Assembly (NCBI GenBank): GCA_020726505.1
Contig: JAHLEZ010000016.1
Location: 1,860,001-1,924,000, forward strand
Direction: 5' to 3'
Source of the DNA: Leptodontidium sp. MPI-SDFR-AT-0119
Taxonomy: Eukaryota > Ascomycota > Leotiomycetes > Helotiales > Leptodontidiaceae
Length of the DNA: 64,000 nucleotides
Shown: positions 52,068 through 64,000 of the stretch, piece by piece
Layout: the number at the start of each line of letters is the position of its first letter
How positions within the stretch are numbered: the stretch's first letter is position 1
Program-made: the position numbers and the translations under genes
Notes under the pieces: model-generated
Told to the model about the DNA's origin: nothing
The model's database searches: none
What the model saw: only the letters and a program-made list of their open reading frames with translations

Positions 52068-55000
52068 ATGTCTCTGCAAAGCAATGGCAATCGCGCCACT
52101 GTCCCCATCATCGATGATCTAATTGGAAACACTACGCTCAGTGAAGAGCTTCGAGGAGATTATGAACGGGCTCAAACGCAAGCAGAACTCCATGTCAACA
52201 CCACGAGGCGTCAGCAGAATATACCGCTGCTCGCACAGTCTCTTTTAGGCCTCGGTATCGTGCAACTTCTTCAGGGTGAGACCCAGAATGCGCGGAAAAG
52301 TCTCGTCGAAGCTATTAATTTGACTGTCGATCCGAATATTCGACTACGAGCTACAGCCTATGCATTGCAGACATTGTTTATGCACTTTAACCATTTCCCT
52401 GGCGGGGCCGTTGGTAACGCTGCAGACCTTGATATCCTCGTCAACCTGCCAGAGGCAATGAAGTTATGGCTCGACCGCATCAGGCACGTTGCAAAATCAG
52501 TTCGGAATGCTGGAGTATTGTTAGAGCCAGATATACTCTTGTCACGGCGGACGGTTATGTATGGACGCAATGTGTCGAGGTGGAACGAGACAGACGCTAA
52601 ACATCGCATGACGCTTATCAACTCGTTGGAGAACGATCAGGAGTCGCTCCAGGCCAGAGGTATCCCTTTACGAGACCTGATGGCTATCAACCTTCAAATT
52701 GCTAGTCTAAGATTTGACGCCGGTGATTACGCGGAGGCAGACAGCAACGTACGCATAGCTGCAGAAGTTTATGAACAGCTCTTCGACGTGGTAGGGAAAG
52801 CAAACTGTCTGCTAAAACAAGGCGACTGGCGGGTTGCGCCCTTCTCAACGCCTGAGGTCTGGAATACGACTGTCAATGAAGGGCTTTACGGCAATGATCT
52901 TCATTGGAAAATTGAAGCCATGGAGCATGACGTGAGGTCGGAGAATGCCAAACAAGCTCAATGGTACTATTTTGAAGCTCGAAAACTATACGAAGAGGGA
53001 GGTTCCAAACGTGGTCTTGCGGCCATCGAGCTTCGGCTTGGATATCTCGCGACACTCGTGACCCAAAACGGCGAGGATGCTACGGCCGACTACGAGCAGG
53101 CTGTTGAACATGCGATGCGTGCAAGCCAGCTGTATGAAAGTGCTGGCGACCTTGCAGGGCTACAGCTCGCCCGCACTCATCTTGCTCTCTCCCAAATCGG
53201 GATGAGTCAGCTGTCCGAAACTCAACTTACTGTTCACTCAATCTCCCAATGGGGTCGCACCCGAGGTAGTCATAGCTTCTGTCTTGGCCTTGGTCGAATG
53301 ATGGCCCGGATTGGTAGAAGGTGGCTGGTTCGTGATGGGGACTATGAGCGCGCTCTGGCTTGCTACCGGTTGGCAGAACACTTGTTTGAGCATATGAAAG
53401 CAGAGAGGTCGCGCCTTACTGTGCTAAATGACCAAGCGAACGTGTATGCATTGGTCGGAGAGCGCAGCAGATACGTTGCCACGTCTGAGCGGGTGTTGGA
53501 CGGTCTCACTGATCTTGCGAATACTCCTGTACTTGCTGACTGGGCCTCTATGGAAAGAAAGCGCGTCACTATGGACTTGTTTTCAGCGGCTCAGACACAC
53601 CAGGATTTTAGTGCCATGAGGCGTATCATTGGCCGTCTCAAGATCCTGCAGGGATCAAAAGAACAATCACTCGAAGATTTAGTCGGAGATCTAGGACGAT
53701 TGGCTATGTCTGGTACGGAGGCTTTTTCTCAGATCCTTCCAGCAGCGCATAATGCTTGGCTTGGCGTGGTTCTTGGTCAAGCAGAGTTTCTCGAACCACT
53801 ATACCGCGCGCGACAAGCTCGTATTAGAGGAGATGACCAAGAGGCTCTGAAGGCGTTCAATGAAGCCAGGCAGATTGCCGATGGAAGTCATGGGAACAAC
53901 ATGGCCTACCCGAAATCGTTTATGGATTATTTGATTATGTCTTACCAGCGCCGCTATCAAGAAGCACTCGTTCCATTTCAAAACTATTTGACGCAAAAGT
54001 TGGAAGCTACGGATAGGATGGACTCTATCGGCTCCGTTCCTCAGTTGCAATCTGATCGAGTCCGACATATCTACTCACAAGCATTCTATGGTATGGTTTG
54101 CATCAAAGCCTTTGATGAAGCGGAATGGTGGCTGCAGGCACTTATTGGAGTCGCTGGATCCAATTGGTGGACCCTAGACGGCAATCCATGGGATAACTTG
54201 ACCGCAGTCGCGGAGTTGAAAGAGATTCAAGGTAATTTCTCAGCTGCCAGGAACACATACGAACAAGCTATGGACGTATTTAGCGAACGGCGAAGGTTTC
54301 TAACTGCAGATCAGCTAAAGCTAGCGTTATCGGGTCTATCTAGTACACGGTACATGTATATTCAAGGCGCAAGGGTAGCGCTGAAGCAGTACGAAGCGGC
54401 CATGCTGAGAGAAGAGCCGAGAGTTGCACAGGAAGCTCTCGGGGCAGCTTTTCGCGCAGTTGAGCGTGGCAAGGTCCGAAGTCTGCTTGATCTGATGACA
54501 ACTGGTTATATGAGACAGGGGGGTCAAAAGACACCGGAAACTGACCCCATAAATCACTGGCAGCGATGCAGTTCTTGTCTAACGGTTAGCTGTGGTCAGC
54601 TTATGCAGCTTCAATCCATGAGCGAACCAGATGCGGAGCAGATCAGGCACATCAAAGAAAAGATTGCCAATGACGAGAGAAACTTAGAAAAGGCTGAAGC
54701 TGACCTTACGGCGACTGACCCCCTCTTCTACCGTGCCCAGCGCATCAGCTCCAATATACTTTCGCTTGGGGGTGCTGCTCGCACAATCGACAAAGACACC
54801 GCACTACTGCAGTATGCGTTTTCAGCGGAGGACTTGTGTGCCTGGACAATCACTTCAAGTGGAATCCATCAAGTTCATCGAACGACACTTTGCGAAAATC
54901 AGCTTACGCAGTATATCCGCCAATTCCATAAGAAATGTAGCTCTGGAGAACCGATCCCGAAACACATCTCCAATTTCCTTGTGAACAACCTGGTGAAGCC

Positions 55001-55929
55001 CTTCGACGATACCATTTCTACTTACTCACGCTTGATTGTTGTATCCATGGGTGTAGGCTACCTTATTCCCTTCCATGCACTTTCCTGGCGCGGCCAGCCC
55101 CTGACCGCAACTCACACAATCACCTACCTCCCTAGTACCAGTTTCCTCCAATTTCTCCAATCTAGTCGCCCCAGTCTGGAAATCTACCAACATTTTAGCC
55201 ATCGGTAATCCGGCCAATATGAGCCACGAAAACCCGGCCCAAGACACTTCTATACCCCTGGCCTCTCTCCCCCATGCTGGCACCGAAGCCGAAATTATCG
55301 CTGGCTTATTTCCGCATAGCACTGCGCTGACTGGAGACAAAGCAACATTTGAAGCGGTCTACGACGCGCTCCCTAGTCACTCGATCCTGCATTTTGCGAC
55401 ACATGGCCACCTCAATGCTGACGTACCGATGCTATCCGCCGTCTCGCTGGCTTATGGGAAAGAGCTTACAGTCGCTGGGCTTACAGAGTTACGACTCTCC
55501 GCGTCTTTGGTCGTGCTTTCTGCGTGTCGAACAGGGGAGGGGAAAGCCAGCGCCGGGGATGATGTGGTAGGGCTTGTGCGAGCGCTGTTCGTGGCGGGAG
55601 CGAAGGCTGTTATGGCTACTCTGTGGGCAGTAGACGATGCAGCAACAACTGCTTTGATGACTGAATTTTATAGACGGATAAGCGAGGGGGACGAACCGGC
55701 GGTAGCGCTACAGTACGCACAGAATTTTTTGAGGACGTGCGAGCGGGGTGGATTGGATGAGAAGTTGGAGAAGCTCTCCGTGCAGCTTGAAGATCAAAAG
55801 GCCAGAAAGGGGACGATACAAAATGTTAGGATGCTGAGAATGCAGGCAGAGCTGGCACCCGAGCAGGCGTTAGAAAAGGATTACAGCCATCCAATGTACT
55901 GGGCGCCGTTCATGTTAATGGGAGTATGA
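52068..55929 (+). CDS. Large TPR-CHAT protein, one apparent frameshift
   Basis: A roughly 1,286-residue gene in the caspase/separase clan. From MSLQSNGNR at 52068, residues about 30-880 are helical repeats of TPR type (SLLGLGIVQLLQGETQNARK, NLQIASLRFDAGDYAEADSN, LAAIELRLGYLATL, ALACYRLAEHLFEHM, LKEIQGNFSAARNTYEQA). The CHAT domain starts near 905 (DTALLQYAFSAEDLCAW) and contains the catalytic pair His (HFATHGH, codon 55402-55404) and Cys (VVLSACRTG, codon 55525-55527), then TLWAVDDAAT and a final HPMYWAPFMLMG. The first frame stops at 55206-55208; the rest is open in the next frame (NILAIGNPAN onward). One C too many in the C4 run at 55169-55172 explains this exactly. CHAT proteins with TPRs act as repeat-sensing proteases; fungal CHAT genes are sometimes paired with gasdermins, none of which I see here. 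Confidence 0.88.
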
Positions 55930-57009
55930 ATCTACATCATGATTTTGTACTTCATGCCCGGACAATTATTCTAGGCAACCCGTAAGTTAGCTACGCAGGT
56001 CTCTGCACCCACTAATATATAGTTTCTGAAAAGGAGAATAGATTGTTATCACTGTCAGAAACTAATTTCGTGTTCGCAATCCTCCATCGTCTTAAGGCGC
56101 AATCTTCAAAGATACCTCTTCCGATGCGGTGATATGAAGTATGCAACTGTTCGTGAAGTGACCGCCTTATTAGGGCCCTTTTTAGGAACTGGTTACTACT
56201 GTACTAATGGTCGACGTTTTTGGGCCAGGTTATAACATATCCTGGAGATTGTTCGTGTACTAGTCTATGGTATCCCCCCCAGAACCTGCCGTGTTATGTT
56301 ATATCCTACAATTGGCTTGTGTATACGTATGAAGTATGCGCTAAAATTTGCTATGTTTTGTAATAGATTGTGTTTTTGGGCTTTTCACTGATTTCCTTTG
56401 GCCAACTGCCTCTGCTTTTTATATAAGGAAAGATGGGGTTATCCGCTGATTTCCTTAAGAAGCTTCAGCTCTTCATTAACAATAAAAAGCAGCTTCTTAT
56501 TTGCTATCAAAGCAAATGTGGATACGCGTTAACCATGAAGCATTCCCAGGTTACCTCCCATTTATGAGACAGGTACCAGGTTACTGAGTCGGATCGGAGA
56601 GGTCTTACTTGTCACCCGCCTGGACAAATGGTGCTACTTAATGCTACTGGACCATTCAAAAGGATAACTAAATAATCCAACCCGTAGCTAGATAGGGAGT
56701 AGAAAAGCATCTTCAGGTTAGTATACAAGTGAGAGTATAAACGCTTGCATGCACAGGAGCAGCTTCAGAGCAATTATAGTGCAACTGGGATATAGACATT
56801 CATTTCCCGGTCCGTGGATGAAGCGGACTTGCTGGCCTGAAACCTACCGAGGGGCACAATGAGATATCCTGCTGGGCTGGCTGAAATGCTGAACTGGTCT
56901 TAATTGACCGAAAATTATATCATCGGTAGAGGCTTAATAGATAGAGAGGGGGATATGGTAAGCTTGTGGTAGGATAAGCAGAGGATTACAGCCTTGATAC
57001 ATATTATTA
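55930..57009. other. Intergenic, no gene recognised
   Basis: About 1.1 kb downstream of the TPR-CHAT gene, with moderately AT-rich sequence and no supported frame. The 3' untranslated region and terminator must lie at its left end. No element boundary was recognised. Confidence 0.45.
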
Positions 57010-57640
57010 ATGATATGCTTAATCGATGTGAGGAGATGGTATAGTATATTAGTTGCATTTTGCTTTATTAGCTATGGAGCACTAGGCCTTAGTGTTATTA
57101 CTCTAAGCCATTTACTCTCGTGGCCCTTCCACAGAGCAAGGGGAAATATTGTTAAATATGCAATTAGTTCTTTGCTTTGCTCTTCCGTGCGTACTATATG
57201 CCTAGTGACGTTTATTACCACTGCATTGGGATCTGATTTACTAAAATACAACTTAGCTAGCTTAGAGGGCTCTAGGATTATGTAATCTTAGTTAACACTA
57301 AGAGGGAGACTTATGATAGCAAGTCTTTTATTAATGAAGATAATGACTCTGTGGCGGATTGTGAGGATGGTAATGAAAGCAGTAATAGGGAAGATAATGA
57401 GGATAATGAGGATGATAAGGATGTAGTGTATAACAACAAAAGTAGTAGCAGAGAGGACACGGATAAAAATGGCTATACTGATTATAAGTCTAAGGACAAA
57501 GCAGGTAAGGATGGTCTCTTGGCTAATGCTTAGAGCTTCTTACTTGCCTAGAAATTCACCCCCACCTCTCTGCGTTAATCTATATCTAGCGCTTACTCTT
57601 TTTCAAGTATAGTCTCCTTAACAGTATTTTCCCTCGACTT
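57010..57640 (+). pseudogene. Second decayed OrsD/helicase-family fragment
   Basis: This segment aligns by eye with 27780-28520: shared TCTAAGCCATTTACT/CCTAAGCCATTCACC, the CTTCCGTGC block, an acidic GATAATGAGGATGATAAGGA tract at the same place, and the GCTTAGAGCTTCTTACTTGC...CACCTCT block. The two copies are clearly diverged, mostly by transitions. Frames at 57010-57285 and 57351-57533 are therefore fragments or chance, not genes. Homology fades after about 57600. Confidence 0.6.
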
Positions 57641-60600
57641 GTCCACTAGTCGAGCTTTTTTGGTGAGGCTCGCTTAAGGCAAGTGGCAGTGGCAGGCCCG
57701 TGCACCAAGCTCGATTACTAGACATATTTAATAATCGAGTTAAAGGTATTACTACGTACTTTTGTATTTCCAGCGATTTAATTATATATATAATATTATT
57801 TTAGTCTTTATAATTGCTATTGCCATTGCCCGAAGCCGTAAGACCGTGGCTAATGTTAATTCCTAAGTTCCGTGTTATCATTTCCCACGCTACTAAATAC
57901 TAGTAAGCGATTAGTCTAAATAATATCACTAACCACTTATTCAGGACATATACTATTTGTTACGACTTACGATGCGCCTCGTATTCTAACCGACACGGGC
58001 TCGTAGCATCGCTGGCTATGCGACGGCGCTAAGCCTAATAGGGAAGACTAGGTGGCGAGCCTGCGACATGTTGACGTGAATGGCACTTGACTACGTTAGG
58101 CCACATTAGGAGGGTTCTTTATATATATATACTCGAGCCCTCCCTTACGGAAAGCTTTCCTTTCCTCCTTGTCTTTTCTTCTCGATTTTGAGCGTAGTTA
58201 GAGGCCCTAATATAAAGTTAAAGTCGACTCGCCGTATTAACCTCTTACTAGTCGTAACATAAGAAAAGACTAATACCCCTTCGCTATGAAGCGTTATATT
58301 TCACTTGGTCTTACGCTTTGTCGACTTGCCCTTGTAGCAAGTTAATAACGAGCTTTAATACTTTGGCCTATTCGACAAATAAGTACCTTTTTGCCTTAGT
58401 AGTAGATTGTCTTGAAGAAAGCTAAATACTTTCTCGCGATTAACTTACCTTGCCGTAACTTGACGCGTATCTTGTTTCGAACGCATGTTTGATTAATATA
58501 TTAATTAATAATATTAAACACTTTTTTACCTTATTATACCGCTACTACCGATTTCTCCCCCCCGCCGGCGAAGCTCTAGAGAAAGGAGCGCCCCTGTACG
58601 GCTAGGCTTTATTAATACTACCCCTATTCCTTTAGTAGAGACCCTCTCAAAAGAGTCGGAAAGCTTTAACGGCTTCGACTTAGACTTAAAGGACAAACCC
58701 TAGCGTTTCTTCGACGTATCGCTAGAGCCTACTGATATAAAGGGCCTTACCCCCGCTTAATAAGCAAAGGTTAATTAGCTGATTAAGGACTTTGTAAGCT
58801 TTATAGTCGCCGCCGTTATTATACAAGCTTTTACTTAATATACTATCGACAACCCTCGCTAGGAGACTCGCATTTTTTCCCCCTCTTCCGATTAGTTAAT
58901 ACGTGCTCTTACAACCGACCTTTAGCCAACCGCTGATTATTACTTATTAAAGTTAAATATGTCGATTTAAGTAGTAGAGCCTTTTAAAGTTAAATACCCC
59001 CGATTTTCCTTTAGTAATTATAAAGGAGATATTAAATATAATACTTAAAAAATGGAAATAAAGTTGTTTCTAAAAGAGTACTTTAGTAACTTTAAGAATA
59101 AGATGTCCTAGGTTAAGGCTTGCTTTTGATATACCGCTAGCGAAGCTAAGATTATTATTCTTTAACACATAGACTTTGATTATGTCGGAACCTTCGATAC
59201 AGTAGCCGACGTATTAAAAACGTTAGACTAGCGATTCTTTAATTATAACCGGGTCTAAGCCGCTAAGAGACTTTACAACTAACTTATTATGAGAAGTATA
59301 ACGTATAACGACTTCCGTATTAAATTCACGTTATACGCTATTATAAGTAAGATTTCTTACTCCCGCTAGTTTAAGGATATATATAAAAAGGTATCCCCGA
59401 CCCTTAAATGTATAATTTATATTAAGAAATATAAGATAGACGGTAATTATACTGCTCTCGACGAGTTCTTAGCCGTTATAGACTGGGAGAGTCGTAATAT
59501 TGCTTTAAAGGAGGCCGCCTCGATTCGCAAAGCTTAACTTAGCGTAACCTTTAATACTAACGACTCGCGAGGTATTTTAAAGAAGAAAAATTAGTGTGTC
59601 ACCTCCCTTGCGCCGACTACTATAGTAGGAAAACCCCCGACCCTGAGTCTAAGATTATCGTCGGATATCCGCTAGCGTACGCCTTCTTCCTCGCCCGTCT
59701 TACGCCGACTTGAGTCCCTCGTACCTCCTCCTGTACCTAAGGACGTCTCTTTTAATACTTGTCTTTATTATAATAAGACTGGCTATTAGGCTAGCGATTG
59801 TCTTAAGCGCCGTAAAGATTAGGCTCTTAACAAGTCGATTTCTAAGTTAGTTATTAGCGAGGATTTAGAAATTAATAAGCTATTAAAAAACTCTTAAGCC
59901 GTAGTAAAAACTTATACTTTAGTATAAGCTATAACTTATAAAAGAACTTAGTATTTAATTTTCGTACTTTTATTAGAAAACGATAATTCTTAATTAGTAT
60001 TAAATTAAGAAGGAATGGATTCTTTATTAAGATACTTACACATATTAATAGTAAAGTTAATATTTTTAGTATTATTAAAACCTCTTTTGTATACCGACTT
60101 GTTAAGTAATTTAATATTTTTTTTATATTTTTTCCTTAACTAATTGTTTTAATTGACTATAATAGTAAGAAAGGCAAGCCAATTAATATAACTATCTTAC
60201 TTATCTTAATAATCGATCGCTAGCGAATCAACTTCCCTTTTTTAGTGATTAACCTAGGAAACACTAACGTCTTAATTAATCGGAAGTTCCTTAAGTATTA
60301 CGACTTAAAGCAGTCGTATATAAAGAATCGTAATCGGCTAAAATAGCTATTAGATATACTTATTTAGCCGTACTTTGACTAGTAAGTTTTTATTAATATT
60401 AATTGTTTTAATAAGCTAATCGTTAAGTCTTACTAGCTTAATACGGAACGAAGGGATACCCTTATAAATACGGATGATTACCGCTGAAGGCAAGCCAGGA
60501 TTGCGGCACTCGACGATTCCCTTAAGTCAAAGGTCTTTATACGACCTACGGCTAGCGTCTCACCGACCCGACCCTCGAGCTTTACTAAGGAGGTTAAAGA

Positions 60601-63600
60601 GCGCTTATAAGTTATAAAGGATTAATTAAACCCCTTAATATCTCGTAATTTAGGATTACTACTTAAAGATAAGAGAGCCCGTAAAGCCTCCTTAGTAAAT
60701 TACTAACTAAAGGCGCTTATTATAAAGATCTTTCTTATATTAGTAATAGTAATGTCTACTACGTATCTTCGACTTAAGAGAGCTAAGAAGAATAAAGTGA
60801 AGACTTTCGTGGCGTTAGTATATAAGATTAATTAAGAGTTAACTCGTTACCGGCAAGAGGCCTTAAACTAATTAAGTATTAAGCTCGTATTAATAAATAA
60901 AGACTTATTCCTAAAAGAGGCCTTAAAGATTAAGTACGCGTAAGATAACAAGCTAATTAATAAGATGCTCCTTATAAAGTATTAAGAGTATACTTCTCTC
61001 TTCTCCTAGTGAGCCTTTAACGAGCTACTAGCACATCGTTAAGGCGTAAACTATTAAATTAAGCTTACTAAAGAAAACGACTTATTCTTTAAACTTCTTT
61101 AGCGTATAACTAAAGAATAGTTATTAAAGACTAAGCGGTACATTATTAATAACTTATATAAAGGCTTTATTAAGCCCTTTAGCGTATTATATGCGGCCTT
61201 TATTTTCTTCGCTAAGAAAGCCGATAATAGTCTCCGGTTATATGTTAACTATTAAAAGCTAAATGCCTTATTAAAGAAGAACCTGTACCTAATCTCTTTA
61301 ATCGATGAGATAATAGCGCGTATTTATAAGGCAAAGGTTTTTACAAAGCTTAATATTTAGTAAGCTTTTTATTGTATTCGTATGTCCCTTAAGAGCGAAG
61401 ATTATACGATCTTCCGCACTTAATACGGCATATACAAATACAAGGTCCTTCCCTTTAGCCTTATAAATAGTCCGTCGACCTTTTAATGATTTATTAACGA
61501 TATTCTTATAAAGTACCTCGACGACTTTTGCGCGGCTTATATAGACGATATCCTTATTTATTCGTCTACCTTTAAGGAACACGAGGTTTACGTTAAAAAG
61601 GTTATAGTAATATTACAGGCACACGAACTTTAAGTTAATATTAAGAAGTTTAAGTTTAACGTATAAAAAACTAAGTTCCTAAGATTTATTATTAAAGTCG
61701 ATAGTGTAAAAGTAAACTCGAAGAAGATTAAGGTAATTAAGGACTAGTAATACGCTAATAACGTACGAGGTATTTAAAGTTACTTTAGTTTTTGTAACTT
61801 TTATTATTAGTTTATTAAAGATTATAATCGCATTATACGATCCTTTATAATTCTTATTAGAAAAGACGTTTCTTTTAAATTTAATAGCGCTTATAAGAAC
61901 GCTTAGGAAATTCTTTAGGAAGTACTTTAATCTACGCTAGTTCTTTGCTACTACGACCTTACTAAGTAGATATAATTAGAAACTAACTCCTTTAATAGAG
62001 TCGTCGTTAGGATTTTATCTTAATTTTAAAAGAACGATATCTTTTACCTCGTAAGATACTTTTTTAAGATTATAACGAACCCCGAGCTTAATTACTTAAT
62101 TTATAATAAAGAGATATTAGCGATTTTCCGGTTATTTAAGTAATATCGCCCGAAGCTCTTAAGTGCTTAGAAAAACGTCCTTATTTACACAAATCACTAA
62201 GTCCTAAAGTACTTTATAACTACTAAAGACCTTGCGACTAAGTAAGCTCGATGGGCTAAGTTTTTTGCGGATTTTTATTTTACGATTATGTATTATACCG
62301 GGACAACTAATACGTTGGCTAATACCTTGTTTCGACGGGACTAGGACCTTACGGCGGCAAAGGCGCGTAAACAGGTTATTCGCAGCTAACAATTAATCCC
62401 GACTAATAAAATCGACCCTTTAATTATTACCGACCTTTAGCTAGTTATTATTAACTTAATATGTCCATCGCGACTTCCTTATTTAGTAACAAAGGCGCCA
62501 GACGCAACACCTCTAACGCGCCAACGCCCCCTGCCCGAGCCTCCCTTGCTAAGACTTATAAATACACGTACTTTTTCTTTGAGAACGCCTTTATAATAAT
62601 AGCAACGGACTTACTAGGACTCTTTTAGAGCTCCCGGTAAAGAGACCCCCGACTTAGTATAGCTAAACTCGTGTATAACTGTGGCTTTAACGGCGTCTCT
62701 AGCACCTCTTGAAGTAAAACAAGCTTTAGAGCAAGAAGTTATATTAATCGACTTAAAAGCGCTTGTTAAAGAGGAGCTAGACCCTAACTTTATAATAGCC
62801 TACGATATCACGTAATACGATGTTATTAACTAAGTACTTATAGCCAATAAGGAGTCTCTTATACTAGAGCCCCTTTAATAAAGAGCCCGTGAAAATAACT
62901 TAGATTACGAGTTGTTAAATAACAAGCTTCTTTTCTAAGGCCGCCTAGAAGTGCCGGTAAAGCCACTAAAGCTCTGTACGTCGCTAATGCGTCACGTGCA
63001 TTCGCAACCTTCAGTCGCTTATGCCGGAATCGGCAAAATAAAGGTTATACTAAGTCGTAAATACTATTAGAATAGTTTTACTATAGACGTAGCGCGTTAC
63101 GTGGTAAATTATAGTTATTCCTAATAAAAGGCCCGGAGGGATAAGACTCCTAGTTTCCTTTACCCCTTATTAATCTTTACTTGGCCGTATTAATACCTTA
63201 CGATAGACTTCACGAAACTACTACTAGACTAACACGGGTATAACTTTGTTATAGTTGTAGTGGATTACTTGTTTAAGAAACTAGTCTCAATACCTTATAA
63301 CAATATAATTATAGCCAAAGGTATAGCTACTCTCTTCTTCGTTTATTAGACTTGCTATTTTAGTATATTAGAGTTTATTATCTCGGATTAAGATTCTTAA
63401 TTCGTCTTTACCTTTTAAAAAAAGTATTACTAAATCTTAGGCATTAAGGTTAAGCTAACGATTGCGTATAACTTAAACGTGGACGGCTAAACAAAGATAA
63501 CGAACTAATATATTAAGTAACGACTTCGCCTCTTTTATTACTATTATTAAGACAATTAAAGCGACCTCTTACTTATTATAAATATTATATAGCTTACTTT

Positions 63601-64000
63601 GCCTTACGACTCTCTTGGTAACTTAACTCCTTTCTAGTTACTTAACGGCTTGAAGCTAAGAACCTCTTAGGACCTAGTGAACCTAAAACCACTAGTTATA
63701 ATAATAAAGAAACTGTAGTACAGAAGTGGAGTAGAGCCTTGCGATTAACGTAGGGAGAATTGAAGTGGTTAATTATTTAGAATATATGAAGAAATTAGGG
63801 GAACACGTTGTTCTCCTGAAAGCGGTATAACGTTGCAGAAACTATATCTAGCGTAGCGCGTAGCTAACCGAGTATTAGCCCGTGCTTATATAATATACCC
63901 TCTAGCCAAGTAATAATAGTAAGCTACTAGTATTGTGGTTAGTTGCGCTAAGCGAGAGCAAATATTAAACTAAATACTTAGGCTATAACTATTCTTATAT
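57641..64000 (+). mobile_element. RIP-ruined Ty3/gypsy element, plus strand, runs off the window
   Basis: AT-rich, stop-filled sequence that still shows the gypsy order on the plus strand. Gag lies at about 58650-59900, with a mutated zinc knuckle near 59755-59810 (CLYYNKTGY.ASDC). Reverse transcriptase lies near 61270-61600, RNase H near 61960-62130, an NTLA.TLFRRD-type end of the RT-RNase H region near 62310, and integrase near 63190-63520. Neither LTR was found; the right end is outside the window. Stops are overwhelmingly TAA/TAG. It reads in the opposite direction to the gypsy at 5462-14529. Confidence 0.7.
61270..63540 (+). pseudogene. Pol region of the right-end gypsy element
   Basis: Ignoring stops, the plus strand gives YKVLPFSLINSPSTF and [19 protein letters not shown] (reverse transcriptase with an intact YIDD box near 61535-61560), later TIDFTKL..D and VIVVVDYL (integrase first Asp), SD.DS.FVFTF (second Asp, with DRDSQF decayed) and AYNLNVDG.TK.TN (from the HPQTDGQTERTN motif, near 63470). 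The retention of YIDD beside dozens of Gln-to-stop changes is typical of RIP, which depends on sequence context. No functional product is possible. Confidence 0.75.

Noticed and set aside
52068..55929. A gasdermin-like pore protein expected next to a fungal CHAT gene
   Set aside because: Neither neighbour nor any frame within 5 kb looks like a gasdermin; the adjacent small gene has a different, Gly/Trp-patterned module.
57010..57533. Two short genes (91 and 60 codons)
   Set aside because: The segment aligns with the decayed OrsD/helicase-family copy at 27.8-28.5 kb, so the frames are fragments of a pseudogene.

Overview
The window is from a filamentous ascomycete (Pezizomycotina). The signs are short GT-AG introns with CTAAC-like branch sites, two HET-domain genes, a fungal OrsD-type zinc-finger gene, chromoviral Ty3/gypsy, Ty1/copia, hAT, PiggyBac and Tad-like LINE sequence, and long AT-rich blocks in which CA/TG dinucleotides are scarce, TA is abundant and CG is kept. 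That last pattern is what repeat-induced point mutation (RIP) leaves behind. The species cannot be named from this sequence.

Layout. 0.7-1.7 kb: a spliced WSC-domain membrane protein gene. 3.7-14.75 kb: RIP-decayed DNA holding a complete gypsy element (179-bp LTRs, CTTAG target duplication) with a PiggyBac-type element nested in its gag. 14.76-15.08 and 18.22-19.01 kb: two terminal-inverted-repeat elements flanking a HET gene (15.9-17.75 kb) that has one in-frame stop. 19.2-30.2 kb: a nested stack. An OrsD/helicase-like pseudogene is split by copia sequence, the copia by an intact gypsy element with identical LTRs, and the far end of the host pseudogene runs into a hAT remnant. 30.3-32.4 kb: a second HET gene with a one-base frameshift. 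33.1-37.3 kb: a decayed gag region and a perfect (AAT)98 tract. 37.6-46.2 kb: a graveyard of copia LTRs, a kinase-like pseudogene, a decayed casein kinase I copy with its introns, copia RNase H and a Tad-like LINE. 46.8-57.0 kb: a transposon-poor island. 57.0-64.0 kb: another decayed OrsD/helicase copy and a RIP-ruined plus-strand gypsy element running off the end.

The island at 47.6-55.9 kb is the most interesting part. It carries a proline-rich protein with two copies of a 'PGRYW...GGP.LG'-type module, a caspase-like (C14) protease, and a large TPR-CHAT protein. The C14 and TPR-CHAT genes are transcribed divergently from one 1.2-kb intergenic region. Both belong to the caspase/separase clan, and CHAT proteins with helical repeats are linked elsewhere to regulated cell death, including cleavage of fungal gasdermins. 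With the two HET genes nearby, the window looks like a fast-evolving self/non-self or cell-death neighbourhood. Both HET genes and the CHAT gene carry exactly one frame-breaking lesion, so each is a recent null allele, a switchable allele or an assembly error.
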